Below, one piece after another: positions 11,580-23,428 of a stretch of DNA of 64,000 nt (position 1 is its first letter; every line of letters starts with the position of its first letter). Both the position numbers and the translations under genes were made by a program. This stretch comes from Diplolepis rosae (Eukaryota; Arthropoda; Insecta; Hymenoptera; Diplolepididae), in NCBI GenBank assembly GCA_030998225.1, contig JAPYXD010000754.1, positions 1,798,001 to 1,862,000 on the forward strand, read 5' to 3'. Below the pieces are notes generated by a model. The model did not search any database and had not been told where the DNA came from. It worked only from the letters and a program-made list of their open reading frames with translations.

Positions 11580-12625
11580 TGAAGCCCAAAAATCGAAATA
11601 GACACATTTGAACAGCCCAAAAATCATAGATTCTTCCCAGACCATAAAGTTTGCAAAAAGATGAATTTTAGTGGAAGTCGTCTCTACATGACCATGTAGA
11701 GGTGCATTTCAGTGTTAAGGGTTGGAGCCCAAAAATTGAAATGGACATATTTGAAGAGCCCAAAAATCATAAAGTCTTCCTAGACCATAAAGTTTGTAGA
11801 AAGATCAATTTAGTGAAAGTCGTCTCTACATGGCCATGTAGGGGTGCATTTCGGTGTTAAGGGTTGGAGCACAAAAATCGGTATAGACATATTTAAAGAG
11901 CCCAAAAATCATAGAGTCCTACTAGACCATAAAGTTTGTAAAAAGATCAATTTTAGTGGAAGTCGTCTCTACATGGCCATGTAGGGGTGCATTTCGGTGT
12001 TAAGGGTTGGAGCCCAAAAATTGATATGGACATATTTGAAGAGCCCAAAAATCATAGAGTCCTACTAGACCATAAAGTTTGTAAAAAGATCAATTTTAGT
12101 GGAAGTCGTCTCTACATGGCCATGTAGGGGTGCATTTCGGTGTTAAGGGTTGGAGCCCAAAAATTGATATGGACATATTTGAAGAGCCCAAAAATCATAG
12201 AGTCTTTCTAGACCATAAAGTTTGTAGAAAGATCAATTTAGTGAAAGTCGTCTCTACATGGCCATGTAGGGATGCATTTCGGTGTTAAGGGTTGGAGCAC
12301 AAAAATCGGTATAGACATATTTAAAGAGCCCAAAAATCATAGAGTCCTACTAGACCATAAAGTTTGTAAAAAGATCAATTTTAGTGAAAGTTGTCTCTAC
12401 ATGGCCATGTAGGGGTGCATTTCGGTGATAAGGGTTGGAGCCCAAAAATCGATATGGGTATTTTCGAAGAGCCCAAAAATCATAGTCCTACTAGACCATA
12501 AAGTTTGTAGAAAGATCAATTTTAGTGAAAGTCGTCTCTACATGGCCATGTAGGGGTGCATTTTGATGTTAAGGGTTGGAGCCCAAAAATCGATATGGAC
12601 ATATTTGAAGAGCCCAAAAAAAGCC
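11580..12625 (-). repeat. 143-bp satellite array, right arm (about 7 units)
   Basis: This is the same 143-bp unit as at 7560-9372, in the opposite orientation, with CTACATGGCCATGTAG at roughly 143-bp steps from about 11684 to 12540. It has about seven units against twelve or thirteen on the left, so the arms have expanded or contracted independently since they paired. Confidence 0.95.
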
Positions 12626-12794
12626 CAAAATTCTGGTACGCTTTAATTTCTGAAGGGCCTATTTTTTAAAAAGAGGGTTGTTTTTTTGGACATAGGGGTG
12701 GTTTTTGATAATTGGTTTTAGGTGATTTCTAGAGCCCAAAAAAAGCCCAAAATTCTGGTGCAGTTTATTCTTAATTTTTTCAAATTTTTGTATA

Positions 12795-12831
12795 GTGGAG
12801 GTGCTAGCTTTATGTAAGCTAGCACCTCCAC
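12795..12831. repeat. 37-bp perfect hairpin in the right arm
   Basis: GTGGAGGTGCTAGCTT, TATGT loop, then the exact reverse complement. It is the counterpart of 7366-7402. Confidence 0.85.
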
Positions 12832-12970
12832 AAGAAATTTGATTTTCTGTAAAAAATAAAGGAGCCCAAAAATTTTTATCGGTGCCCAAAAAAAGCCCAA
12901 AAAAAGCCCAAAATCCTAAGCTATAATAGATAGTGGATTTCCGATGTGGAGGTGCCACCTTAACGGACCT

Positions 12971-13034
12971 TGAAACGAGGGCTGTAATCACACGAAATGC
13001 TTTCGCTGTATTTTGTTTCGAGTAATGTATACTA
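12971..13034 (-). repeat. Right half of the interrupted host repeat, with the right TSD
   Basis: It starts with the second TGAAACGAG (12971-12979), then GGCTGTAATCACACGAAATG and GTTTCGAGTAATGTATACTA. This continues the repeat begun at 7163-7237 and matches the reverse complement of 54956-55087. Confidence 0.85.
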
Positions 13035-13186
13035 TTTTTCATAGCAACTCTTTTGAGAATCTGATTGGCTGTATCTGTGGAGAGGGGTGAAACAGCGACT
13101 TTCAACCCTAGGGTTGAAAATCGTAGTTTCAACCCGCTCTACAGGTACCGAAAATCGGATTTTCAAAGAAGGCGCTATGAAAAAAA
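13035..13186. mobile_element. Palindromic MITE (TTTCATAGC family, copy 1)
   Basis: It starts TTTTTCATAGCAACTCTTTT and ends with the inverse form GCGCTATGAAAAA. A central AACCCTAGGG and GGTACCGAAAATC are shared with copies at 53961-54132 and 55083-55230. As at 55 kb, it sits next to the 131-bp repeat, so the two may form one composite element. Confidence 0.6.
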
Positions 13187-13533
13187 TGTTTACTTAATTG
13201 ATAAAAAAATTACAAACATAAATAAAGTTTTTTTGAAGTGTGCTCTTTAAAAATTATTGAATTTTAATAAATGAGGGATCGTCTTGTTCATTAAACAAAG
13301 ATAGAGTCTTCAAAATTTGTTTAATCAACAAATAAACTTTAATTCATTAAAATCCAATAAAAATTAATCAGCAATATTTTTTTTTAGTCAATTAATTGTT
13401 TTTTAAATTCAAATATATATTAACTAATAGAGCTATCATTTTGTTAAGTAGTAATTTATTACATTTCTTCAATCCCAGGTGAAAATATAATAGGCAACTC
13501 TCAAGGTGCGTTACACTTCCCTCGAAAATGCAT
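13187..13533. other. AT-rich sequence, no gene seen
   Basis: Nothing recognisable on either strand. Confidence 0.4.
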
Positions 13534-13744
13534 GTACTTATGGTTTGGAACGTTCATTGAACGGTGAAAAATTTTTTTTTTGATAACTAAATTATTAATT
13601 TCTTCCCCTATTAAATTAAAAAGTAGGTTATATTTAATAATAAATTATAAGTTTTAAAGACTCTTAATATAGACATAAAAATTAATTTTATTTATAAGAA
13701 AAATTTTTGTCATCGTCCAATGAACGTTCAAAACTGTAAGTACG
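13534..13744. mobile_element. 211-bp MITE with GAACGTTCATTGAACG ends (copy 1)
   Basis: The left end is GTACTTATGGTTTGGAACGT and the right end, reversed, is GTACTTACAGTTTTGAACGT, followed by TCATTGRACG on each side. Copies of almost the same length are at 55388-55597 and 59439-59641. It is non-coding and AT-rich inside. Confidence 0.75.
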
Positions 13745-14624
13745 TCGAAAATGCCACGTGATGCTATGGAATACGAAGGGCTCTGTCGAAACGAAGATGA
13801 CGCGCCTCAAAGTTGCCCATTCCATTTACACCTGAAATGTTTATTTTGTGATTGAGTAACGTTTTTAATATTAATCTTTTAACTTATTTAGCAAGGGAAA
13901 TCTATAAACAAAGGTGTGAAGAATTAATTAGGAAATAAAATAAGAATTGTATCTCTTTTTTTCCTTGATAAATAGTTTAGGTGGTGTACTGAAGATACTG
14001 AAACTTTTACTATAATTGTTACAAAAGCATGAAATTTGCAAAATATTGAATATTAAGAAAATGTCTTCGATTTATTTAAAAATCAAAAATTATCCTTTTT
14101 TAAATATTCTACGAAAAGTTTCTTTACCATTTTTTGATATTTTGAACCGTTTTTGTAATACATTCATATATATAAATTTTTTTTCGAACAATTGCGATTT
14201 TTGCTTTCTGTCACTTTAAATACGTAGAAGGTAATAAGTTGAAGCGTAATATCAGCACAATAGTTCCATAAAATCTAAATAGATTATTTTGTAACCCACG
14301 CACTCCACCTCCCGTTATTTTGTTAAATAATATTATATTTTGGAAAAAATGTATATATATACACCCATTGCAAAAACGGTGCAAAATATCGAAAAATGAT
14401 AAAAATAAAAAATTTTTATAGCTTTTAAAAAGGAATAGCTTTGATCTGAAATATTTTTTCGTATCCCTTGAATTTTTTTGAAGAATTAAAATTTTCTGTT
14501 CCTCCGTTTCTTAAAAAGAAACAAAAATTTCGAAAAAATAGTTGGCATCGGTCTAAAAAATTTTCTGATGCCAAAAGTTTACACCAAATTATGCTTTTGT
14601 GAATATTAGAGCAAAATTTAAATA
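13745..14624. other. AT-rich sequence, no gene seen
   Basis: The frame at 14016-14219 lacks any recognisable motif. No repeat terminus is identified. Confidence 0.4.
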
Positions 14625-15080
14625 TACACCTAGAAAAAAGTTTTATTTAAATTTGAGAAATCGTTTCTTTAATTTCATTTCTTTAATTCTAAGTAAAAGC
14701 ACCTTTAGAACAAATATAAATTTATTTAATTTTAAGAAATCACGTTTATAGCCTTTTTAAATGAAAGAAACTACTTTTTTAACATTATTTATTTGATTAA
14801 AAAAAAACATTTTTTCGATTCAAATACAGTACTGGTAAAAATTTAGAAAATAATTGATTTAATTTTATTATCTTTAAATGAAGACAATTTTTTCTTCAAA
14901 TTAAAGAAAAGATTTCTGTGAGTTACATAACGTATGCAGTATGCGACTGCGCAGACATTTATTGCTTTAATTCAAAGAAAAAAAAAATCATGAAATTTTT
15001 CTTTGACCATATAGCAAAGCACAAATTTTTTTTATTAAAAGAAATTTTGTTTGAATTAAAGAATTTTTTTTCTGGGTGTA
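14625..15080. mobile_element. MITE-like element of the TTTCTTTGATTCAAAGAAA family
   Basis: The left end is TACACCTAGAAAAAAGTTTT and the right end, reversed, is TACACCCAGAAAAAAAATTC. The interior carries alternating TTCTTTAATT/AATTAAAGAA stretches and ATATAGCAAAG, as in the related elements at 25456-26282 and 57414-57852. Small frames inside are AT-rich read-through. Confidence 0.5.
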
Positions 15081-16455
15081 CCGCCTGTACTAAAAAGCTA
15101 AATTCAATTCTAAAACAATTTCCAGAAATCGTGTAAAACTTACAAGCAGAAAATATGTCTTTCACTGCACCCCCCTTTCTCCTTCTCTGTTCTGATGTGT
15201 CTCCCTAGAAGCATCCCTATAGCTTCCAGGTTCTACAACAGTGCACTAGCTTTCAAGTTAATTAAATAATAGAAGGATGGGAAGTGGGTGGCCCAGGGGT
15301 GGAAAGCATGAACTAAAAGTAGAAGGGTAGTCAGTGACATGTATAGATCTTTTATTAAGGGGGAGCCGGAAGGAAGTGAAACATCGTAAACGTTGATGGA
15401 ACATGAAAATCATTCCTCCACCTCTCTCCCTCTTTCCCTCTGCTTTGAAAATCTGATTACATTTTCGACCAGTTTCATCACCCTTGGTCAGGTTGGGATA
15501 ACGCATCAGGTATATGTTCAACCCTCACCGTATCATCCAACCCCCTAGGTTCATGTCGCAGTTGGATCGAGACATGTGTCTCAAGGTTTCACATGATCGA
15601 CAACAAATTTGCCGTAATGAGCCGTTTTTATACTCGGAATTCAGAATAAATTAAAGACCGACGAGAGTTGAATTTGGATCGGATTTCTGGGAGAAATCAC
15701 CAATCGCTGTCATTGTTTCGTTGAGTGATATTGATTCAGTAGATTGGGGTACGAGATTTAGTGCGAGCCTGTCTGAAACCTTTGGCAATCACGCAAACTC
15801 AACGAGAAAGATAGCGACAACTGCATGTCATGAAATCAAATGAGATTTAATTATCTCTCCGATTGAACTTCATGTCATTCACCATCGGTAAACAAACACG
15901 TTTGAATTGATCCCAATAGTGGCAAATGTATTGAAGTTATGTTAGAGTATATGAAAAGCAGAGACGACAGGTAATATTTGCAAGATTCACTTAAACATCA
16001 TTTTTAATGATGTTTTTCTATTGATTGGATTTAAAAATCGAGTTACAGGGAATAAATGTGATTTAGTTCGTTTTTCAGTGATGGGTAATTGAGTCCGAAT
16101 TATAACTTCTTGATTGTAGTTAAAAGTTGTTTATGTGTAAGGTGTTTTGCAATTATTCAGACTATTTAAGCGTTATATTTTATACCTCAAGTGGCGCAAA
16201 ATTTAAATTTTTACTATACTGATAAATTGAAAGAGTAAAAAAATATATTAAATATTTATGGGCTATATTGAGGGGATATCACTTACTTTTCCAGTAAATA
16301 CTGTTAAAAATCTCTAAATTGTAATTTTTTGCAGTCTCTGAAAATCACAGCATTCTTTGTAAAGTCACTAGATTTGCAACAAAGTCACTACATGGGCCAC
16401 CTTGGTGCTAATCTGTAACGAAATCGTGGTCTTGAAGTCTAACGTTACGAAATTT
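15081..16455. other. Apparently unique intergenic sequence
   Basis: The part at about 15160-15900 has a higher GC content than its surroundings and no repeat termini. It includes a pyrimidine-rich tract (CCACCTCTCTCCCTCTTTCC near 15419) and a GTCGCAGTTGGATCGAGACA stretch. No start codon, splice-site and domain combination supports an exon. It could be regulatory or an untranslated exon. The minus frame at 15258-15521 is low complexity. Confidence 0.35.
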
Positions 16456-16555
16456 TGAAAGAAATTATTTATTTGAATTAAATAAAAAAATTTTGATTCA
16501 AAGAAAGTATCTTTAAATCAAATGAGAAGTTGTTAAGATCAAATAAATTTCTGTC

Positions 16556-16901
16556 TTAAGGCCACGGATAAACCAGATCACGTGACCAAATTCCTGTAGA
16601 AGTTTGTGTGAGATAACTTTTTTATTTTACAAAATGTCTTTCTGAAAATTTAAAAAATACAACAAAAAACGATAAAGAACCAAAAGATTCCAAAAAATTT
16701 TACAGCTAATTGTAATTGTTGATAAGTTTTCGGATATTTTTTCAGAATTTTCAATAAAAAGAAGTTAACAGGCGATCTTTATTGTATTTTGTTACGTTTC
16801 CCAAATTTTCAGAAAGATACTCTGTAAATTAAAAAAGTCATTTTACACGAACGAATAAATGTATAATTTAGTCACGTGGTCCAATTGATCCATGGCCTTA
16901 A
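16556..16901. mobile_element. TTAA-flanked palindromic MITE (family 1, copy 2)
   Basis: TTAA at 16556-16559 and 16898-16901 bounds termini of AAGGCCACGGATAAACC and, reversed, AAGGCCATGGATCAATT, each followed by a GTCACGTG-like motif. The arms pair through CTGAAAATTT and its inverse. It is nested in an AT-rich repeat (about 16457-17089) whose right end is TTTTTTTCTCAGTGTA, giving a relative insertion order. Confidence 0.7.
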
Positions 16902-17374
16902 ATCAAACAAATTATATCTTTGACTATATATCAATGCATTCTTTTTTTTTGTTTTAAAGAAAAATTTAATTGATCTGAACAAATATGTAGACAAATATTC
17001 TGTAATTCAAATGAATCTTTTGTTCAAATCTAAAAAAGCTTCTCAAACAATTTTTTTTTTTATTTAATTTAATTTTTTTCTCAGTGTATATTTTTATTCA
17101 GACTCAACTGTACTTATTCACTTTAAACAAATTTAAATTTTATCATATTTGTTTTTGTTACACTTCACTGTAGGAAATATCTATCGGAACTTTTCGAAAC
17201 GCGTAACTGAAATTTTATGCAGTTACATGTGACTGGAAATTCATTTCCAGTTTCGTAATTTCAAATTAAATTCGATTTAGGAAAAATTTCAGGAGACTCG
17301 GTGAACTCCTCGTAATGTTGAAATATATTTACTTAAAAGGGTCATAAAAATCATATAATTTTACGTTGCCTTCT

Positions 17375-17620
17375 TTCTAAATCTGAAACAGTCAAAATCT
17401 ACTGATTATCAGTGGAATTTGACTGATTTAAATATCTAAAAAGATGTTACTGTGAACCAGTCAGATTTCACTGATTACTTCAGAGAAAATTAGGTAATCT
17501 TACAGTGAAAAATATTTTTTCACCGATGAATCAGTGAAAAATATTTTTTACTGATTCATGATAGAAAAGGTAAATCGCTGATTCAATCAGTGAAAATTGG
17601 ACTGATTCAGATTTAGAGAG
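17375..17620. mobile_element. MITE of the CTCTAAACCTGAATCAGTGAA family
   Basis: It runs from CTAAATCTGAAACAGTC to GACTGATTCAGATTTAGAGAG. GATGAATCAGTGAAA and ATTTCACTGATT motifs occur throughout in both orientations. Related copies are at 32055-32437 (inside the locus A exon), 34895-35020 and 43891-48326. Confidence 0.65.
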
Positions 17621-20600
17621 TTTGTAATTTGAAAAGTCTTATAGATTTCAGAACATTTCCGACAGTATTTTTTACCAGGAATCACGTTTTGGCGTTTCTA
17701 TTCGAGCGAGATTATTGGCGAATGATCTGTAGCTCAATTGGAAAGAGAAGGTCAGTGGTACGTGACCATTGGAGAATTTTTCTTCGCCACCTGTATGCGT
17801 TCAGGCGTGCGAACAAAATTGTCCTGTGTGCAGGATATATTTCTACTGCGTTGCTGACGCCAAGTGGAAATCTGAAATTGGCTGCAGTGCGGAGATAACG
17901 TCATTTCATTGGTCCATAGTTACACTGACGTCAGTAACTATGCATTTATACGAAAGTAAAACCAAGCGTATATTGAAATGCGCATGCGAAATATTTCAAT
18001 CAAAGAGCATTACCATGGATAATTATTTCATTTTTAATTTAAAGCTAAACCCCTGATGTAACGTTATGAAAAAAAAATAAAGCCAGAAAAAATGGACTAT
18101 TCTTGTAACGAGTGATCGATCTGACTCTACTGTAAAGATACAGCAATTGTGCTTATTTATAATTTACATACAAACATGCTAATTTCATTTTTGATAAAAT
18201 ATAAATGATAATAGAGTATATCTTCACAAAGTAAAATAGTATAAAACAATAAGTTTGTTTTTTGTTTCAGATAGCTTGTTCACTTTATTTTAATATTAGG
18301 ATGTTCAAGATAATTTATATAAAACAAAAATCTTCAATTTTTATTTTTGAAATTTTTTTGAACAAATATTTTCTTCCTGAAGTCTGAGAATTTCCTCGTT
18401 TGAGTATTATTTGCCTCTTTGCTTCGTAAATACTGTAGATATGTTATGAATATTTAATTAGATCCAGTTAGCATCAATTAAGAAGCAGAACACACCGTAA
18501 ACAGGATGATCAGAACAGAATATACAGGCTAGATTTTTTTCTATGTATATTTTTACGGAAAAAAGTTTTCAATTATCACATAATTATCAAAATGAAGACC
18601 TTTTACGTTCTTTAACACAAATAAGCTTTAAGATTTCGTAAACAATAATTAATCTTTGTTCAGAGGTTAAAATAAAATATTTTCCTTTTATCTTATCTTC
18701 CAAGATTAATTTATTCATTTAATCATTGTTTTCTTAATATCACTGGATATTCAGTTACAAGCCAAAAAGGTAGGATAACTTAGAGGAAGAAAAAATTCAG
18801 CATTTAGAAAATTGTACAAACAGACCAAAATCATTAGATAATATGATAAAATATTTACCAACTTTTTATTTATAATTCATTAGGTTAATCATTTATGTAC
18901 TAATCTTCTATGACTTATGAGAATATCACGAACAATTAAAAATCTGTTTTGATAATATCCAAAGCTATCAAGAAGACATTTTTGACATTTTTAATATAAA
19001 GGTCATTATATACATATTTTTCTCACTATTAATCCAATGGTTTATCTTCCAATAACCTAAGAATAATTATTGTTAGTGAAAATATTAAATTTTATGGAAA
19101 AAATTAGAACTTTCATAGAAAAAACAAAGTGTTATTTTAACCCTAAATCTGGTGTTAAATTAATTCACAAATTATTTTATCCAAGGCGTCTTATTTTAAC
19201 ACTAGAATTGGTCTATCAACACCTTAGCAACATGTGAAAATTTTAAAAACCCGAAGTTGGATAACACCTTTAGAAAACTACACGCGATATATATTACACT
19301 TTATTTTTTCTGTGTTAGAGGTTCCAATAAACTTTACCACAAGTAATGTAAAGCCTCAATTGTTTGTTCGAATTCTATTATCACTACTAATAAAAATCCT
19401 CACTCTGACCAATTTTTTCGTAAATTGAAACTTAAGTCAGTGAAAGTTATAAACGCAGGTCCTCCTGTGTAAAACTTATGTATAGATTCATAAAGATTAG
19501 AATAAATCGTTCATAAACTTTTTGTTCATGATTTAAACATTTATTATTTTAATCTTTCACGTTAATTCTAAGGCATAAAAGAATGCCATGAGCAATAAAA
19601 GTTTTTTTCTGAGAAGTTTCAAAATCTATTAAAAAGCTATTTTTCAAGTTTTCATTTACAAATAATTGTCTTTTCTATTTTATTTTTTATACATATCACT
19701 TTTTTGACTATTGATCAAAGGTTTATTCTTCAGATATAACATTAATACTGAATTCTGTCCAAATATATATATATATAGTTAGATACTATATATAAAGCTC
19801 TCAGAATATTGAACAAAGAGAAAAATAGAAAGAAAGATGTGAGACACTTTCTTAGCTATACATTTTTTATCTATGACAATTGTAGAATTCTCTAAGTTTG
19901 CCAGTATAGTATTCTTGGAAATTACTCGCAACTTTTATTAACTTCCTGCCCTTAATGCAAAATTCACAATTATTCGCTTCAAGCCGGTACTTAACTATCG
20001 AATACATATATATATAAGTAGCTGTATTCGAAAGTGTAAACACACGCGACTGTGACTGACACATAAGAGAAGAATGAGATGTCGATGTAAAAGTGGAACA
20101 AAAGTATTATCAGTATCTTCGATTCAGTATTCAGCTGGGACAGGGAATCTTGAAGCACATTTTTCGCAATTATCGATCCTATCTGTACTTTCTCGATTTT
20201 CCAGTTCATTGTAACTCACCTTTTAGAAATCTTGTTTAGGTCACTGCTAAATGATGAGTAAAACAAATCCTACGTTGGATTAGCAACAGAACGATCCTTA
20301 CGGAGGATTTTAGAAATTGTCGAGCATACACTTATGTATGTACCTATCTGGTTAAGTTGCTTAAATTAATTAGTCCAGATTTATGGGGGAAGAGTCTTGG
20401 TTGGAATTTTCTTCGGGCTTCTTTTAATAAGATTATCCTTTGTCTTGGCACTATCTCACGCGACAAAGTGTCACAGGGGCTTTTTCGTGACAAATCATGG
20501 CTTTCCTAAAACAATATTATCGCGAGCGCGAAGCTTGCGAGCTTAAGCGACTCTCGCTCATCGCACGACTGACTGCGCCTGAAACTAAGGGATGCTTTCG

Positions 20601-20905
20601 ATGCTGACAGGTGGCGTTGCAAGCTCTACACTACCCCATCTGGTTGACTGTATACACGAGGTGAGGAGCAAAAACGAAGGGAGGAAAGATTTCTCTTATC
20701 TGAATTGTTGAGAGTAAATGTCTAAATTTACAGCTAACGATTTGATAGGATCTATCAGAAAATGCTCGGAAAGTATTGAAATATTAAGCCTATGCAAACA
20801 AATTTCTTGGATTAGACGAGGCTCTGAACTAGAAATTTCTAGCTCGGCAATGAACGCCGCGACAGGGCCCGACCTGGCGGATGAATTATTTCTTGTGACG
20901 TCATA
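17621..20905. other. AT-rich sequence without a supported gene
   Basis: Frames at 17629-18056, 19234-19428 and 19867-20209 carry no domain signature. At 17731 GTAGCTCAATTGGAAAGAG resembles a tRNA D-arm, but no matching anticodon or T-arm follows. Positions 20460-20720 are GC-richer and apparently unique (GCGAGCGCGAAGCTTGCGAG near 20523). They lead into a 76-codon plus-strand frame at 20718-20948 that I cannot assign. A promoter or 5' exon is possible but unproven. Confidence 0.35.
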
Positions 20906-21142
20906 TACACTGTTAGAAATTTCTGTATTAAACTTCCATTACATGTAATAGAACTTTTTTTCAGTAACGTATATTAAATTTAAAATACTTTCATCTTAAA
21001 AAATACAAAATTTCATTGGAATTTTGATACACATCTGATGTATATATTTTAATAATGTTTGTCAGTTTTAATATATTTTTATTGATAATTTACCACTTGT
21101 ATATTAAAGTCTATCAAAATTGATAGGATTTTTAACAGTGTA
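20906..21142. mobile_element. MITE-like element with ACACTGTTA termini
   Basis: The left end is TACACTGTTAGAAATTTC and the right end, reversed, is TACACTGTTAAAAATCC, both starting with TA. It is about 237 bp, AT-rich and non-coding. Only about 16 bp of inverted repeat is visible, so this is a moderate call. Confidence 0.45.
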
Positions 21143-22658
21143 GCTCGAAGAAATTTAGATCTGGTTCGGCGTTTTATACCAGGCCAGAGCCAAGTCAAGA
21201 GATTTCTGCAGAGAAAATAATGGATCTTGCAAAGAAAAATCGATGGAAGGTCAAAAAAATGTGCCATTTTAATTTATAGGAAAGTGTTATGATGGGATTT
21301 TGATGAAGAAGGGAAAACGCCTGCGAAGGCTTTACGATTTTATAGTATTTTGGAAAGAATAAACCAAAAGTTGCATTTATGTAGAAATTCAAAATGTAAA
21401 TTTCTTTCGAAATATAAATCAAAGCACACTCGAAATGATTTGGTGTGACCAAAGAAAGTTTTTTTTTTGGTGACCTAATAAAATTCTTTTGTTGGCCAAA
21501 CGAATTTATGTTGTTAGTTCAAGAATAATTTGTTTAGGACAACAATACAAAACCCAAAAAAATATTTAATTGTCTCAACAAAATAATTGTATCTCAATAA
21601 CGAAAATTCTGTTGACAACAAAACCATTTTGTTGCGATTACTTCATTTTTTTCTCGATGTATCTTAAATTTCAATAAATAGCACATTATTTTTTTTTACA
21701 GCTTTTTACCTGTGTCGTTTTTTATGAGACGTTAAATTAAGCACACGAATATCATTAGTTTAATTAAATTTACTTTTAATTTAGACTTTTGAGATGTTTA
21801 ATTGTTTAATGTTTTATCATTGTTTTTTGCATTATTGCTCAAAATCCATTGGCCAAATTAAAAAAATAATAATTTATTTCCAAGAAAATTTATATTAAAC
21901 TATTAAATCAAATCAAACATTGTTTTTTAAATATGAGTATTTTGAAAACTCTCCATAACTAACAAAATATGCTTATTATATGGGATACCCAAAGGAATTG
22001 CAAATACAATAAATGAATATTTTGATCACAAGTTATTTTATTTTAATATAAATTAACAAAACTTTATATAGAAGCACATGAAAAAGTTGAACTAAAAATA
22101 ATAATTCATTTCAGTTATAATTTTGATTCATTGTACGTTAAAAATTGTTCGCTCTGTAGTTGCAACATGTGTTTTAATTGAATTAAAATTCAAACAAAAA
22201 TTAAAATTCTGATTTAGTTTTATTCAATTTTAATTCGAACTGCAGTTTGTACCTATAATCACAGGAGTCTCTGATTGGCTGTTATTACGGTTCATTCTTC
22301 TATTATTCTATTGAAGCAAAGGTAAAGATCGAGTTATAATCGAACCACTCATTTACCTCGCTTTTACCTACTACTTTATTTTTGTTCACGCGTTGGTATA
22401 AATGCTACCCTTACTTTCCTTTGCCTCTTCTCTCTTTCTAGTATAGCCACCTGTAACCCTTTAAGAAATCCCTCTTCATTTTCTTTTAGAACCGAAGCCT
22501 GAACCTCTTTCCATCAATCTCAAAGTGTCATCCATTAAAAGGACATTTGGAAATATAACTCTATACAGAAAAAATTTGTTCATAAAAAATCCCCTACTCT
22601 GTTCACACAAGCATAGAATTATGCTTATCAAAATTACGCTTGCATACATTAGACCTTT
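21143..22658. other. AT-rich sequence, no gene seen
   Basis: The overlapping minus frames at 21079-21452 have no recognisable domain. A pyrimidine-rich stretch near 22415-22445 follows a GGTATAAATGC box near 22395, which could be a promoter, but no exon is seen beyond it. Confidence 0.35.
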
Positions 22659-23278
22659 TTAAGGTAGTTGTCGTGCCAAAAATCAGGTCTCTGGAAAAAA
22701 AAGTTTTTCTATGATTTCAAGACTGGAAATTATATCATCAGCCGTCTCATATGTAAGGAAAGACACTCTTTTTAATGAAAAAATTTAAAAATTAGGAAAA
22801 ATAATTTTTTAATAATGTTTTTTGTAATAGGATTTTTCCTTACTATCGCTTCTTACCAATTTTTTGAAAATGATTGAAGTTTCTTAAATCATGGTTCATT
22901 TTTTTAGGAAAAATATTCTCTACAACTTAACCGTTTCCAATTTTTGAAAATAAATTCTTTAATCGCTGAAATCATTAAAAATCAATTTTCCAAAACAAAA
23001 TGTTTATAAACAAATTGCTGTATTTGATAATAATTGATTCATTTTCGAAATTTGGAATCGGTTAAGTTGTAGAGAATATTTTCCCCGAAAAAATAAGCTA
23101 CGATTTAAGAAACTTCAATCATTTTCAAAAAATTGGTAAGAAGCGATAGTAAGAAAAATCCTATTACAAAAAACATTAAAAAATTATTTTTCGTAATTTT
23201 TAAATTTTTTCATTAAAAAGAGTGTCTTTCCTTACATATGACACGGCTGATGATATAATTTCCAGTCTTGAAATCATA
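22659..23278. mobile_element. Palindromic element of the TTAAGGTAGTT family (copy 1, truncated)
   Basis: It starts TTAAGGTAGTTGTCGTGCC. A long palindrome follows: TCAAGACTGGAAATTATATC, ATCGCTTCTTACCAATTTTT and TTCTCTACAACTTAACCG all recur inverted between about 23040 and 23270. The right terminus is missing because another MITE begins at 23279. Related palindromes lie at 25598-26158 and 35837-36435. Confidence 0.7.
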
Positions 23279-23428
23279 CACTGAAAAAAATGGTTAGTAA
23301 AACCAACTACTTCGGTTTGTAAAATATGCCTCAGCTATTTTATTAGTTAGCACAAAAAATTTTTTTGTTGGTGTTACTATCCAAGTTCTTGTGATAACAA
23401 TTGAGATAGTAAAACCAACAAAAAAAAA
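23279..23428. mobile_element. Truncated copy of the 4928-5159 MITE
   Basis: It is nearly identical to the left two thirds of the 4928-5159 palindrome (CACTGAAAAAAATGGTTAGT onward). It stops where the GC-rich-headed repeat begins, and the missing right arm is not found after that repeat. Confidence 0.7.

Larger units (their letters stand above)
7238..12970. mobile_element. Complete 5.73-kb foldback (Mutator/FB-like) element
   Basis: The left terminus is AGGTCCGTTAAGGTGGCACC and the right terminus is its inverse. At least 50 bp pair with one visible mismatch. The left arm (about 7238-9375) and right arm (about 11576-12970) hold the same components in opposite order: terminal unit, a 37-bp hairpin, GGGCTTTTTTTGGGC-type linkers, then an array of a 143-bp repeat. 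The core (about 9375-11575) has no transposase frame, so the element is non-autonomous. The 9-bp target duplication fits Drosophila FB elements and Mutator-like elements. That affiliation is inferred from architecture, not homology. Short frames inside the arms, such as 7200-7478 and 12659-13132, are repeat read-through. Confidence 0.88.

Noticed and set aside
17722..17760. tRNA-like D-arm (GTAGCTCAATTGGAAAGAG)
   Set aside because: No acceptor stem, anticodon arm or T-arm follows, so it is a chance match.
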